Shown here in pieces: positions 45,095 through 57,461 of a stretch of DNA of 64,000 nt (positions are counted from its first letter, which is position 1; each line of letters begins with the position of its first letter). A program made the translations under genes and the position numbers. The notes below the pieces were generated by a model that made no database searches, was not told the DNA's origin, and saw only the letters and a program-made list of their open reading frames with translations. Source of the stretch: Vitrella brassicaformis. Lineage: Eukaryota; Sar; Vitrellaceae. The stretch spans positions 1 to 64,000 of the forward strand of contig CDMY01000238.1 of NCBI GenBank assembly GCA_001179505.1. Reading direction: 5' to 3'.

Positions 45095-47143
45095 ATGAGC
45101 GACGCGAATCTTCCAGACTATCGGAAGGCTGCTGGATCAGTCATCATCCAAGTGTCCCACACCGTCCATCTGCCCTTTTCTTCTGCCGCCGGGGATGTCT
45201 CGCCGTCTCTGCGCGTTCGGTTGGGGATGCTCCAGAAGGAGTTCAAGAGCATCGACAAGGCGAAGGCGGTGGAGTTTCCCATGACCGAGGCAGAATGGAA
45301 GGAGGGCGTCGTGCTGATTGACATCATTGGGGAGGGAAAACGGCATCTTGGCGTATGCGTTCCGTGTCGAGAGCTCAGGACGTTCCAAGATCAAGCAGTG
45401 TGAGAGAGAGAGAGAGGAGGGACAACTACAAAGACATGGACATATATGATTGTCTTCAGGTGGTTGGCTCTCGCACCGCAGCCGGCGTTGGAACTGGCCC
45501 AATCGATGGAGCACCACTATACGGTGGGCCCAGTCGGGATGCGTGCCATCCATCTTGACGATGTGTCTGTCTTCACACTGCAGCAAGCCCTGCAAAATGC
45601 CGTTCGGCCCACTGTCCCAAAACTGCAGCTGAGATGTCGACTGAGACGAGCATCAGAATTAGGAGTCCCGCCGCCCATGATGTCGTCGCAAAGCCTTGCG
45701 GGCGCTGAAGGGGGCGAAGAACGTAAGACAGCGGTGTGTGCGCCCTTTTTGACTAATTGACTACTGTGTGGTTGCCTTAGATGCCGTGTCTGGTCCTTCG
45801 GTGAGTCGTGAGTGGAGTGAGGCGCTCAGTCAGGTTGTGGCCATCACCACAACACTCGATACCATCAGAAGGCACTTCCAGGACTTCCAAATAATTAGAG
45901 AGAAGGTAGTCGAGCCGGAGTTTCTCGTTTGTAAGCTGCTTTTCGTCTGTGTTGCCTTTAGCTATCGCACCATGTAGAGACGCTCTCTGAGACATCTGAC
46001 CACCTCTCGTCGTCCATCGATGGCGCGGCTCTCCCCTCCTCCTCGCTTTCTGCATTGAGGGAGAGCCTCGACCATCTACCTGATTCATTGGATAGGCTGC
46101 AGGGCATGCTCGACATGTGCCATCAGTCGCTAGGTCAGCCGGCAGCCGATTGCATGTCTCTATCGCCTCCACCACACACGTGTGTGTGCAGGTAGTGTGT
46201 CTGGTCCAGTGAGGAAGATGGCCATGTACCTCAGAGACATTCGCAAAGCCACGACGGTGGGCATCAAGTATACGGCTCTTCCCTGCAACGATCCTCCCGC
46301 ATTCAGGGTATCGAAGAGGACATCCCAACACCCACTGCAGAGGAGCAACCGCCCCTCTCTCTCCCCCCGCCCACATACTACGACGAGATTCTCTCTCGCG
46401 TCATGGAAGACTTCACCATCTCGCCCAGACCAAAAGAAAGAGACTCCACTAAAGCCAAGGGAACCTCCCCTGCTGCTGGTGTGGTCGATGCCGAGGCTTA
46501 TCTAGCGCGGCTGAGGAGCGAGGGGCTGATGGGCGAAGAAGGACGGGATGACGGACACCGGGCGGACGAGGGGTGGTCCTTCCCCGCACCAAGGGAGAGG
46601 GGCGAGGCAGGGCCGACCAGTGAAGCGCTCGCACCTCCACTGCCTCGTAGGCCATGAGTGGTTTGCCATGTGTCTCACTTTCCAGGGGTCTTTGTGTGTG
46701 TGTCTCCATTTAGCGGCGTTGAAAGAGCACATTGCACTGTACACCTGGGCGGACCAGCTGGAGGCATCAATGGAGCCCGACCTGTCGCCGTCCATTGCAC
46801 TCGATGCGACATACAGGGGCAAAGTCGGCCTCAACGTGCCCTCCCAATCTCCCCAAAGACAGCGTCTCTCTGTGTTGCAAGAGGAGGATTCGCCACCTGC
46901 GGCCTCGGCTGCAAGCGGCCTGCCGGCACCAAACTATCTCGTACGTCGGACATACATCAGGGCATCACACGTGCTGTGTGCGTGTATGTGTTGTTTTTTC
47001 AGATGTCGGGGGACTCGCCGTCTTCTGGCAGTGAGCTGATTGGCGGAGGGGGTAGGAATGCCAGGCAGAGTGATGACAAGCGAGGTGAGATGGCCTATGA
47101 CGAAGACATGCGTATCGACAGGCGAGACTTGCCGCCTCTGTGA
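45095..47143 (+). CDS. Unknown 545-residue protein with helical middle and acidic/proline-rich C-terminus
   Basis: Eight exons (45095-45399, 45460-45722, 45781-45905, 45962-46133, 46192-46256, 46307-46646, 46714-46940, 47003-47143) splice in phase throughout. I do not recognise a domain. Residues about 1-100 are a mixed globular-looking segment. About 195-310 (REWSEALSQVVAITTTLD, HVETLSETSDHLSSSID, LRESLDHLPDSLDRLQG) are heptad-like and probably coiled coil. The remainder is rich in Pro, Glu and Ser with an EAYLARLRSEGLMG helix and an acidic end (YDEDMRIDRRDLPPL). No signal peptide or membrane segment. The start is the first ATG of the final open frame; an upstream in-frame ATG at 44894 is possible but lies in repeat-like sequence. 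A cytoskeletal or scaffold role would be a guess. Confidence 0.6.
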
Positions 47144-47346
47144 TGGATTCTTCTTACATGTATGTGTGGCAACGTGCGTGTGTGTTGGGGTTCGTGGATC
47201 GAGCATTGGAGCTGGTCAGATTCCATTTGTGTCTTCGCGTGCGTACACGTTGACTGGAAGCCATCGGCAGTCTTTTTGCTGTATATGGTACATACACACT
47301 GACGCAGAGCACAGTAATCGATCTACATGCGACACATGGCCATCGC

Positions 47347-48429
47347 CTATCTCATAACTGTCCTAAGAGTCCTCAATGACGCACCCCCCACTCTCCTGCC
47401 TGCACCTGTACCCACATGCATCTCTCTCCTTCTACGCCCCATGTAGTAAAACCTGTGAGTCTCGCCCCTCCGTCGCCTCTCACCCTCCCTCTCTCGCCAC
47501 GCCATGACCTTTCTGTACCGCTTCTTCTGCCCTCTCCACAGCGTACTCATCGCCATAGCGCCATTCGACCAAGCCCCGATGAACGGGCGCCTGCCACGTC
47601 CCCGTTCACGACTAATCGCCGACCGAACGAGAAGTATGAACGCCGCTAAGGGGCGATTGGCGTTCGTGCAGTCATGCCGACGCATGAACTTTAACAATGT
47701 GGGATGGTCCAAGTCGGTGGGACTCAGGGAGGGGAGGGGGGCGGGAGGGGCAGGCACGTGGGTCACCAATGACAGAAAGAATGCCGTGAGCAGGACGCGC
47801 ACCACCGCAAATGAGAATCCGTCCACATACAGGGCATCGTCTGCATCACCACTCTTCTTTCTCGTGAGCAATCGGGACACAGCCAATGGGAGAAGACGAA
47901 GGAGCCCCTCCTGGACAAGCCACGCCTCTCCAATGCCCCAGAGCCACTCGCAGACCGCCTCAATCACCCTTTGTTCGCCCGCCAGCGAAGAAACCACCCT
48001 GTCCTTGACTGCCTGTCGCTTTATAGCCCATCTCTCCGGGAACATAGGCACCACAAGCGCCACACCAGTGCGGGAGAGGTACACACAGACGAGCTTGGTG
48101 AGCGACAAAGGGATTGTTGTCGAGTCGTGGATTCGCTTCAGCCACTTCCTTTGCTCTTTCTTGGTCCATCTGGGGACGGCTGGCCGCGGCCGATACAGCG
48201 TGAGGGAGCCATTCTTGCCGGTCAATGCAGGACGGGCCGGATGTGTAGCGTTGTGCCGCTGGGGAGGGTGAAAGGCCGCATGACGATGACTGAAGGACAT
48301 CGGCAGGGATGATGGAGCCGCATGGATGACCGACGGCAGCACCAGCAGGCTGAGCAGACACGAGATAGATCCGAAGAAGGGTCCAAGCGGGTGCAATTGC
48401 GGGTGCATGGACTCATAGATGGAGTTCAT
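47347..48429 (-). CDS. Unknown secretory or plastid-targeted hydrophobic protein
   Basis: A single open frame on the minus strand. The frame opens at 48534, but Met at 48429 (or 48408) is preferred because a clear signal peptide follows (FFGSIS, LLSLLVLPSVIHAAP). After it comes a basic, acid-poor stretch of about 60 residues, the pattern of a bipartite plastid leader in algae with complex plastids. The body has hydrophobic helices (LTKLVCVYLSRTGVALVVP; VRVLLTAFFLSLVTHVP) and a very Arg-rich tail. No family recognised. It is convergent with the 45095 gene (203 bp apart) and divergent from the 48629 gene with about 200 bp between starts, consistent with a shared promoter. The Arg-rich tail may instead include an unrecognised intron or UTR. 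Confidence 0.45.
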   Translation of the reverse strand: MNSIYESMHPQLHPLGPFFGSISCLLSLLVLPSVIHAAPSSLPMSFSHRHAAFHPPQRHNATHPARPALTGKNGSLTLYRPRPAVPRWTKKEQRKWLKRIHDSTTIPLSLTKLVCVYLSRTGVALVVPMFPERWAIKRQAVKDRVVSSLAGEQRVIEAVCEWLWGIGEAWLVQEGLLRLLPLAVSRLLTRKKSGDADDALYVDGFSFAVVRVLLTAFFLSLVTHVPAPPAPLPSLSPTDLDHPTLLKFMRRHDCTNANRPLAAFILLVRSAISRERGRGRRPFIGAWSNGAMAMSTLWRGQKKRYRKVMAWREREGERRRRGETHRFYYMGRRRREMHVGTGAGRRVGGASLRTLRTVMR

Positions 48430-48628
48430 CTCTTCGTCGGACACACGCTGGCAGCTCCGTAAAGCCCTGTGATCTCCTTCGTTTCTCCCTCGCGAGGCGA
48501 GCTTAAAACTGCGAGCTTGGACAGATCGACACACGAAAGAAAAAACGCGGCGCCGTCGTCACTTGCAGGGCACTTGAACAAGGAAAGAGCAAGCTTCGTA
48601 CAGTACAAACAGCTAGTCTCCCTCCGAC

Positions 48629-48906
48629 ATGTTTGGCGAGGAGCCATCGAGTGTGGGCAAGAGCCGCCGTGACATTGTGTGGGAGCAGAAGCGGCAGCGG
48701 TACTTCGAGTCGAAAGGCCTCAACAGGCCGCCAGGAGCCGCCCCGCCATTTTTTGACGGCCGCGGCTCTGTTGGGGCTGTTGGGGGTGGCGTGGATTTGG
48801 GGGAGCGGAGACGGTCGAGGGACTACCTGTTTGAGCCACTCGATGCAGGTGAAAAAAGGTCGAAACGACTGTCTGCATGAATCTATGTGCTCTTTCGTCT
48901 CTCTCA

Positions 48907-48941
<35 letters not shown>

Positions 48942-51900
48942 TGTGTCTGTGTTTGTGTTAGCTCCCGTTCCTCCCCCACAGCAAGACCCCTTCCGGAATC
49001 CTGTTCGGTTCAGTCCCAGCCCTCAGCAGCCCCTCTCATCCCCTCCCCTCCCTCCCCCCTCTCCTTCCCAAGCCCCGCTACCGTCGTCATTAGAATTCCA
49101 ACCTATCTCACCACAGCAGCCGCCTGCAGGTACGCCCATCTGTGTTTGTCAACATGGAAGGCATAGGTATGGTTTGTCTGTGTGTGGTGCAGGTGGTCAT
49201 CGCACTCCGCCGTTGATGGATGTCCCTGCTGGGCAAGTTGGGCGGGACGAGAGGTATATGACGCCTCCGAGGCTGAGAAGGGTGGATGAAGGCGATCAGA
49301 CGGCCGCACAATCGCTGAGTGAGCTTCGCGGAGCAGCTGAATCACTGAGTCCTCATCTAATCAGCTCTTGTTCCCAGGTCCGAGCCCTAGTGTTGGTGTT
49401 CTCCCAATGGGTGGCGACAACGATAGACAAAAGGTCGGTTGGGGATCAACGCACACACACTACCTTTGCTTATTTGCATGCACATTTCTTCTCTGCACAG
49501 AAGCTGTCAAAGCAGCAAGAGTATGCGCGAGCACTGCAGCAGGTATTCATGCGGCAATTTAGAATTTCGCATCAATGACTTACATCCCATTTGCGTGTTT
49601 GTAGCAAATGGAAGAGCAGCGAAAGGCAAGGGAAGCCGAGAAGCAAATGCGGAGAGCATCGCCACCGAGTAAGACAGACACAGCACACAACAACAACATG
49701 CACTCTCCGTATGATCGTTGCTTCCATCAGCCACACATCTCCCCCCCGTAGCAGCTGCCCGGCACAGCACCCCTCCCCCATCCAACCCCCTCCTCGGCGA
49801 GGCGTCCGAGCGCCCCACAGCCCGACCTCTGGGCTCAAGACACAGCCCTCAGCTGGACCAGAGGCCCGAGTCACACCCTCCGCCACTGCGGATGGAAAGG
49901 AGGGGCAGAGTGACAGATGAAGATATGGGGGACGGAATTCCACCGGCGAGGGCGCATAGCTTGGGGCCTCCCGTGTACGGCGCCGGCGATGGTGTGCAGA
50001 ATCCGTATGCGCCGATCCCGCCGATGTATGGGTATGGCGGCGCCCCGCCCCCTCCCGGACCGTACTATCCGCCTTATCCGTATTATCCGCCGCCCTTTCC
50101 GCCGTACTACCCCCCGATGCCTCCACAGGCAGCCGTCAGCCCCCCTGGTGCATATGGTAAGTCGGTCACAATGACACACCTCTGTTAATCGTTGCTGATC
50201 ACGATTTGCATTGCAGGAACTCCCCCTGCCCCCGTCCCCACCTACCCATCACCACAAAGAGCGAGCGAGCCATCGGCTGCCCCCCAAGTGCCTCCCTCCC
50301 TCTATGGAAATGCCTCATTTGCCATGCAGCCACCACCTCCAGCGAAGAAAGCCAAAGAGCTGCACACGACCAAGGAGAAGAAGATGATCGGCCCTAATGG
50401 AGGGGGCATCGTGGGTGCGGGTGACTGGGGCAGTGGGCTGTTCTCTGGGCTTGGACAGGAGACGGCTGAGAGCAAAAGGGCCAAGAAGCATCAGGAGTAC
50501 ATGGCAGAACTGGAGAGGCAGATCAAGGAGAAGGTGAATACGAGATGGCAAATGACAGAGGGAGGACTGTGCAATTGTGGTCTGTATTCGGAGTGCAGGA
50601 GGCGAGGAAGCGTGAAGAACAGGAGAGGGCGAGAGAAGAGGAGAGACGCGAGGAGGAGAAAATACAGAGGTGCCTCATTGCAGCATCTACGTGGGATGGG
50701 AGACAAGGCTTTCGCGCACTTTGAAAATTCTGTTGGTCGATTCAGGGACATTCAGATGTTGCAGCGTCGCGGCAGCTCGGAGCGGCTGAAACACATGGCA
50801 CAGGCAGAGGTGAAATGCCACAGACACGTCACACATGCATGCAGACATCTTGGTGTCCGTCGATTGCAGTCCCCTTCTCCCCAATTTGGTCTGCCTCCCC
50901 GATCGTCTTCACCCAAGCCACCATCACCCTTTCCCGACGCGCCACCGCCTCCCGTGTCGAAGCGTGATTTGCACAGGGTAGTCGAGGCACATAATCAAAG
51001 ATACGTCCAGGGAATTCATTTGCATTTGCGGCTTTTTCAGCCGAAGAAAATTATCGATATCGATGGAGAGAGGCAGACGGCGGCAGTGAGGGATCCTTCA
51101 AGGTGCGCTTTTTTCCGCTGATGCCTCACGTCAGCATACCTGCCTGGGTATGTTGTCTCTTCTATCAGGTGGGGTGGCTTCGCCTCAGCGCCTGACGCAA
51201 CACCCGTCCCGGCCCCCTCCCATGACGACGATGCGCCTGTGGGTTTCGGAGGGGGCAGAAATAGGAGGTATGCGCCAATCGAATGTGGGCAAAGCACAAG
51301 TTTTGTGTATCTATGGACGCTTCAGAGGCCGTCCTTCCGTTGACAGTCCCCAGCCTGTAGAAGCACCTCCTGTCTCCTCCGCGAAAGAGGAACGACAGGA
51401 AGAACAGTCGCAAATGGAGACCAGGTCAGAGACAGAGACTGCAAAGAGCCATCCATGTGCTTTGCATGAAAGCATCAATGTGCGTCGCTATACCAGGAGG
51501 GCCCCCCGTGCTGGCAGCCGTCAGCGGCATCGAGACAAGTCGCTGCCGCCAGACATCCGCAGCCAGCCAAGAAGCCCCAATGGAAGGTAAGTGGCTTTAA
51601 CATAAGCCTTGCCTCCCCTCCTTTAGAAGCCTTGCCTGTGTGCATCCCAGGGCTCTTACCAAGCGCACGACGCATGAACGATTCTCTGCTGCCCCCCCGA
51701 GTAACAACGATGTGTTTCGTGCTGCGAGCGAGTCGCTCGACATTGAGCTGCGAAGGCTGCAGTCTGACTTCAAGCGGCAGCATGACGAGATGAAGCAGCA
51801 TATACAGGCCATACAAGAGGTTAGTGACAGCTGTGGTAGTGGAGAAGACCGCTGCCTGAAAGCGGTCCGTGGCTGTCTTTAGGAGTCTCGCAGAGCGCAA

Positions 51901-53302
51901 GAGTCGCACATGAGGGAGATCCACAAGGAGGTACGCAGAACCCGCAAACGTGTGTCACGTCGGCAGCGCCTGATGCCTGTGGCACTTTTGCTCTTCAGTT
52001 CACGTCCATCAAGTCCCAAATCGACCGCAATCGGCAGCAAACGGACCTGTTTTCCGCCCTCGCACGGACACCAAGCCAGCCCGCATACACACAGCCGCCC
52101 TCGCCTCCCACCATGCACCCGATTCAGTCTCAATCAGTGCTTCCCCCGCCCCCCTTCTCTGCCGAGGGCCAGGCGAGGTCAGTCAAAGACGAGAGTGGCA
52201 GTGGGGTGCACCCCAGCGGCATTGTCATGAGCGACTCCCTTATGAGCGGCTCGTCGATGGTTCTGCTCCCGACTGAATCCAAGTTGCAGTACTTGTCCGA
52301 AAAAGAGCTCAGAGGTGAGAGAGGGCCGCTGACGTACAGCACATGTCTCGTCGTCACTGTGTCACATGATGTCAGATCGATCGTTCACCAATGGCGGGCG
52401 CTCGTCGGTTGTGTCTCGTGATTCCTTCATTCGTTCGTCGCCGTTGAGACTTGCTGGCTCTCACGCCATCGAGGCCTACACAGGGGGACGGGCCAAGTAT
52501 GAGCCCTTAGTGACGGACGGTGCAGATCGGCTTGAGTTGACAAGCGAGTGGGGAGGAGACACAGCGACCGGTGAGCTGTCCAAAGGAAGCTTGTAAGGTT
52601 GCAGGCAGGGACAAGAGAGGGTGTTGGTCATTTGTTTGCAGCTCACATGAAGGAGCTGTACCGGCGAAACATGCGCAAGATAGAGGAGCTGCGAAAGCTG
52701 GAACAGCTGCTCAGGCAGAAGCAGCAAGTCGACCTCGGCACCGGCGAAGACAAAGCTCCCTCTCTGAACAATGTGATCAACGCAAAAACACAGCAAGAAG
52801 AACAGGACGATGCTAGGCCACCGCCACGAAAATACACGTCAGTGCGTGGCTTCAAGAGATGACCTGTGCCTCTTGTCCCTGCCTGACCTGCTGTTCGTGT
52901 CTCTGCAGATTTGATGTGCCTCCAACTGCCCTCATTCTCGAGAACCGCACACGCAGGAAGCCCTCAAGCGCTGAGGCCAACATGAGACGCGAGAGACGCC
53001 TGCTGCCGCCGAGAGGTCGCTCGTCGATCAAATCTGCCGCCGCTGGCTTGATGCACCTAGAAGGGTGTGAGCCTCCGGCCGTCTCCCGTCCGGATCATCC
53101 CTTCGCTGCGTCGGCGAACTTCTTCATGACAAGCGGTCTGGAAGAATGCTCTCTTTCCGGCAAGGCGGAATTCGTACCGATCGAGCAGCTGGAGGGCACG
53201 TACAGCTTTCGTTTTGACGAGAGTCATGAACTGGAAGAGAGCGTCCCTCGAGAGCCGCCGACGCCCATGCCCCTGCCGGAAGAGGGGGGGGACACTGGAT
53301 GA
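48629..53302 (+). CDS. CSPP1-like proline-rich coiled-coil protein of the centrosome/ciliary base type
   Basis: Nineteen exons (48629-48848, 48962-49129, 49193-49318, 49378-49433, 49501-49542, 49605-49668, 49752-50156, 50217-50533, 50599-50669, 50746-50809, 50870-51102, 51169-51267, 51326-51586, 51651-51819, 51883-51930, 51999-52314, 52376-52570, 52642-52837, 52909-53302) give 1147 residues. Short charged helices recur in the CSPP1/CCDC66 style: KQQEYARALQQQMEEQRKAREAEKQ (given here as the exon 5-6 junction), KKHQEYMAELERQIKEK, EARKREEQERAREEERR and HMKELYRRNMRKIEELRKLE. Between them lie Pro/Tyr/Gly tracts (about residues 300-360). In animals CSPP1 binds microtubules at spindle poles and cilia. 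The assignment rests on repeat style and order, not on a catalytic signature, so other ciliary coiled-coil proteins remain possible. Splice phases agree at every junction. Confidence 0.6.
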
Positions 53303-53582
53303 CAGCGAATCTTGTGATACGCAACAGGTGATTGAGTCGATGAATGACGAGCTCAAGGCGACACTTGGCGGCGATGGCCACGACTGAGCTTTTGCATGCA
53401 CTGATTCTCTTTGTGACTAGAGCCGCATCGTCATTGCAGTTCAGCTGTTGTGGACATTTGTCGTACGATGATGCATGTTCATCACACCCGACGTAAGCAC
53501 TGTCTTACATGACTTGCAAAACAGACTTGAAAAAGACCCTCGTGCAGTATACACAGGTTCGCGGGCACTCGTGCATCCTATC

Positions 53583-56500
53583 TCAAACATCGCATGTGGT
53601 GCCACCACAGGAGTCGGCCACCACCCACTCGCCCGGTGCGGCCTCGCGCATCAGAAATGGACAGTGCTCTTCGTGGATCTTGAAGCCCATGTTGTCTGCC
53701 TTCATGAAGCCGAGTGTCAATCTGTCTCCGTCTCCACAAAACCCCCCTGTGTCGCTTCTCTTCAGCTTCGAGATCAGCTCCTCCAAGTAAAAGTTCGAGC
53801 GCCTCGAGGACGGCTGCGCGTAGGGATAGCGGAGCGTCCGAATGTGGAAGTGCAGCGTGCTGTAGTAGGTGGCGGGTGGGTAATGACAGAAGACCACCTC
53901 AGGAGCACCAAGGTCTCCCAGCCATTCGTTGCTGGACTCGAGCAGCGCATGCAGCAGAGGCAAATCTCGAGCAGCTCGAAGATCACGCATGGTGTGCAAA
54001 TAACCCTCGCATCTGGGGACCGAGCTGCACGTGTAATTCGCACGTGAGGCAGGCTCCGAGGGCGCCGGGCCCCTTTTTTCCTTCAGCTCTGTTAGCCATT
54101 CGGACACAGAAGGGACCCAATCTGGAGGTACCCACCTGAACAACAACACACACACACACACACACACACACAGAGGGAGATAGAGAGAGACACGCTCCAT
54201 GCAGAGATACAGTCGTTGCTTTTCTCCCTTTCTTACCAAGCAATGAGTGCATATCCTGACTCCTTTGTCGGAAGACCGTCATGCCGAGGCCCCTTGACCG
54301 TAGAGAGGAGCGCCTTCTGCCCCATCTCTTCATGGAGCTGCACAGTGTGGGGGTCGTGATAGCCTGGGTTGGGGTGGAGAAGAAACGCGCCGTGCCCGCG
54401 CTCAACAGTGAGGAGCTTCACCATTCCCTTCCGCCCAGCACCATTGAGGAACTCGGATCGCCCTTGCCAGTGCCACACAAGCGTAGACGGAATGCCGAGG
54501 CGCTTGTACAGCGGACGCTGCATAGAGCACAAGAAGGCAGACAAAGATCGGTGTCTCTCACGAATATGAATGCGCCCTCCCTCCCTCACGGTGACCCACC
54601 AGTACACGCAGGTAGACCTCAGGATGCTCCGTTAGTGTGAGGGGGTATCGGGGGGGCTCGAACATTCGATGATAACGATTGGATCTCGCTGTCTCAGGCG
54701 CGCTCTCAATTGCCGTCACCGAGGCCTCGTCGTGAAGCGTAGCACGGGCAGAAGTAACGCCCAATTTGCTCTCCCAGCTAGCCAGGGCGTCATGAGTGGC
54801 GACAAGGGGCTCATCGAAGTGTGGTTCATAGCCAACGTGCGCAAGCCACGCCAGAGTGAATGCTCGGTATCTGAGACACAACCACACACGAGAGAGGTAC
54901 ACGATGGGCGATGCACAAATCTCTGTGCCTTTCTCTTGCGTGTGTGCGTACACGTCATGACTCTCGTTTGTAGAGCTCTTCATCGCAAGATACTCGTGCC
55001 ACAGGCGGAACTGACGAAAGGCCGCCCCATTCCCACTGTTACGAATCGATTCCTCCAGCCTCTCGATTTGACTCCCTCTCTCTCGCCAGTTTGCCAGACA
55101 TCCGGCCTCCTCCTGCTCGAGCTGCAATTTCAGCTTGCCAATGGCATCAGACGGGGCAGCCGCGGCCACAGCGGCGTCACGCAGTTGGCTGAAGATTGTG
55201 TGGGTGACACCGAGCCCTCGATCTGCTCTGTTCTCCATGAAGCTCCAAAGGTCACTCAGGCGAGGTTCGCCTCCACTGCGAATGCTCTCAACACAGTGGA
55301 GCCTCGCTTTGAGGTTTTCCGCCACCGCAGTCCGACGCGTATGCCAGAGATTGTTGAGTACACTCTCGAGATTATCTGACAAGAACACAAAGGGGGGAGT
55401 GGGGAAGAATCCTGCTCTTTGCACTCAGAAAGCTACCGTCGAAGATTTCGCCGCGGAACGTCTTCTAGATGAATGCTGGTAGCAGCATCTGCACGGCTTC
55501 TCTGCTCCTGGCCTGGGCTGCGTTGCGATTGCTCCTGGAAAAAGCATGAAGTGAGCAAGTGACGACTTCAATCTGACAGAGATGTACCTGCGTGGATCCC
55601 ATGGAATGCTGAACGAGCCTTGCACAGCGGCATGAAGCGCCAGCAAAGTCAGCACCTCGTGTGGCTCGAGAGGGGCCGCACGAATGTCGGCTCCGGTATC
55701 GAGTACTCGGGAGACGGCATCAACAAAAGCCGTCAATGCACGATCCACACGCCATCCGAACTCGATGACCCCTTGCAGGTGCTCAACGTCGCGTTTGAGA
55801 GCTTAATGGAACTCAAAGTCTCGCCGACGAATGCCGTGAGTGTAGCCAAACTCCTGCAGACCAGGACCATCCAACACTCGAAACGCAACAGGCGGGATGC
55901 AGTTGCTAAGAGCCACGTTGAACGCCAAACTCCTGAAAGTGCACATGAACGTTTGATATACATATGTTCGCGCACTTGTGATACTTCACTGCATACCTGA
56001 GGTAGGTGAAGGCTGCCCGATGGTAGCCGTTGAGGTCCAGCACCTCCACAACGCTCCGCAAGGCCCGTGCCTGAAGCCAGGCAATCCCGCCATGCTCGTC
56101 GACAGCAAACTCCATATCTCCGCGACCCATTGCGAAGTAGAGTGCCAGGGCCTGTCTCGATATGGTCTCCATCATCCCCTGGATCATGACACGTGTCCTC
56201 TCGTCGTGATTGTCATTCATCATCAGCTTGGTCACTGCAGCACTGCCACCTCGGTCGACCGCAAAAGCGCACACGTCCGCATCGGTTGTGCCATTCATCA
56301 AATCATTCGCATCGCGCCCGATTTGTCCCTCTAAAACAAACACAGATGAGTCGGCTTGATGAGGAATGAAGACGCATCCCGCCATGCGTGGCCGAACGAC
56401 CATCTGCTGGATCACGACTGCCATTCGCGCATTGCCGCTCCTCAGCTGGGCCTCTTTGCCGAATAGTGACCACACGACGCATCGAATCGCAGCCGGAAGG

Positions 56501-57461
56501 CCGTCTCTGTCGACGTCCAGCTTGCTGTCGAATGTACCGCTCATCGAGTCCTTTTGGCCATCCTCCACGTCTGCTGAAGACCTCACAGCCCATCTTTGGC
56601 ACCCGCTCGCAGCCTCGGTTGAGGCCAAGTGCTCGTCGATCCATGCAGAGGCAAGCTGCTCGAATGCCCTCTCGATCTTGCCAATATCATCGTCCTTGCA
56701 TGCCATCATTGAATAGGCGTCATCGAGCGAGTCTGCTCCGGTGGCGGCGCTGAGCCACTGCAGGATCGTAGGAATCTCGATTGCGATGAAATGGGGAACG
56801 TAGGCGGTTAGCTTGAGGCGTCCAAGGGCATTTTTCAGGAGCAGCAGGCCTGCCGCTTTGCCCCCTTTCGTTGCGAGCACTCCGGAATCGGCCGGGACGG
56901 GCGGGACATCGCGCAGGGGATCACTGGTCCATTCTTCGCAGGGTGTCGAGAAGATAGAGATGCGAGCGTAGTCACCCTGGATACAGACAAAGCATGTGTC
57001 TACGGAAAAGCTGGTCGAAACTTCGTGTTGCACCTACCTCGAGGGGCTCGTCGCAGTCAGTCCACTCGCTCCACACTGCGTAGGGAGTCGCCGAGACTCT
57101 TCCGTTTTGAATGTGTGCCGTGAATGCTTGCGTGAGATTGATGGCACACCGACAGCGGACCAGCGCCTGGATGGCGACCTCCTGAAACGCACAAAACGCA
57201 ACGGACTCTTCTGCATTTATGTGTGTTCATACATGCATGGATGTCAATTACTTTGGAACACTGCTTGAGCAATACAAGTGTGTCTTCGTCAACTCCCGCG
57301 ACGTCTTCAAACGACCGAACCCATTTCACACGGCCCTCGAAAGGCGTCTGGCCTTCAAAAACGAATCCCTTCATCGAATGCTCGACCACTCGAGTGTCAT
57401 CGAACGTGGCTGAGCGCGAATCTCCCTCTCTCCCCTGAGTATGCAACAGGCGCACCCGCAT
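53583..57461 (-). CDS. PEP-synthase-type ATP-grasp domain joined to a DcpS-like HIT domain
   Basis: Exons: 57461-57252, 57181-57038, 56976-55997, 55932-55588, 55534-55437, 55375-54952, 54870-54606, 54517-54237, 54135-53583; phases agree throughout (1100 codons). The N-terminal part matches the ATP-binding domain of PEP synthase/pyruvate phosphate dikinase: GGKAAGL, AVRSSADVEDG, MSGTFDSKL, VVIQQMV and WLQARAL. No phosphohistidine or PEP-binding domain follows. The C-terminal part matches DcpS, which hydrolyses cap remnants after mRNA decay: LHTMRDLRAARDLPLLHALL, then HYPPATYYSTLHFHIRTL. The HIT centre LHFH keeps two histidines. Two in-frame stops, TAA (55805-55803) and TAG (55467-55465), interrupt the middle. 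Alternative splices could avoid both, for instance a phase-1 donor near 55868 for the TAA. Otherwise this is two genes or a decaying fusion. Start could also be Met at 57372. Confidence 0.6.

Noticed and set aside
53583-57461. Ciliate-type code (TAA/TAG = Gln)
   Set aside because: FPPS ends in TAA and subunit G and the CCA gene end in TAG at conserved C-termini, so these codons terminate in this genome.
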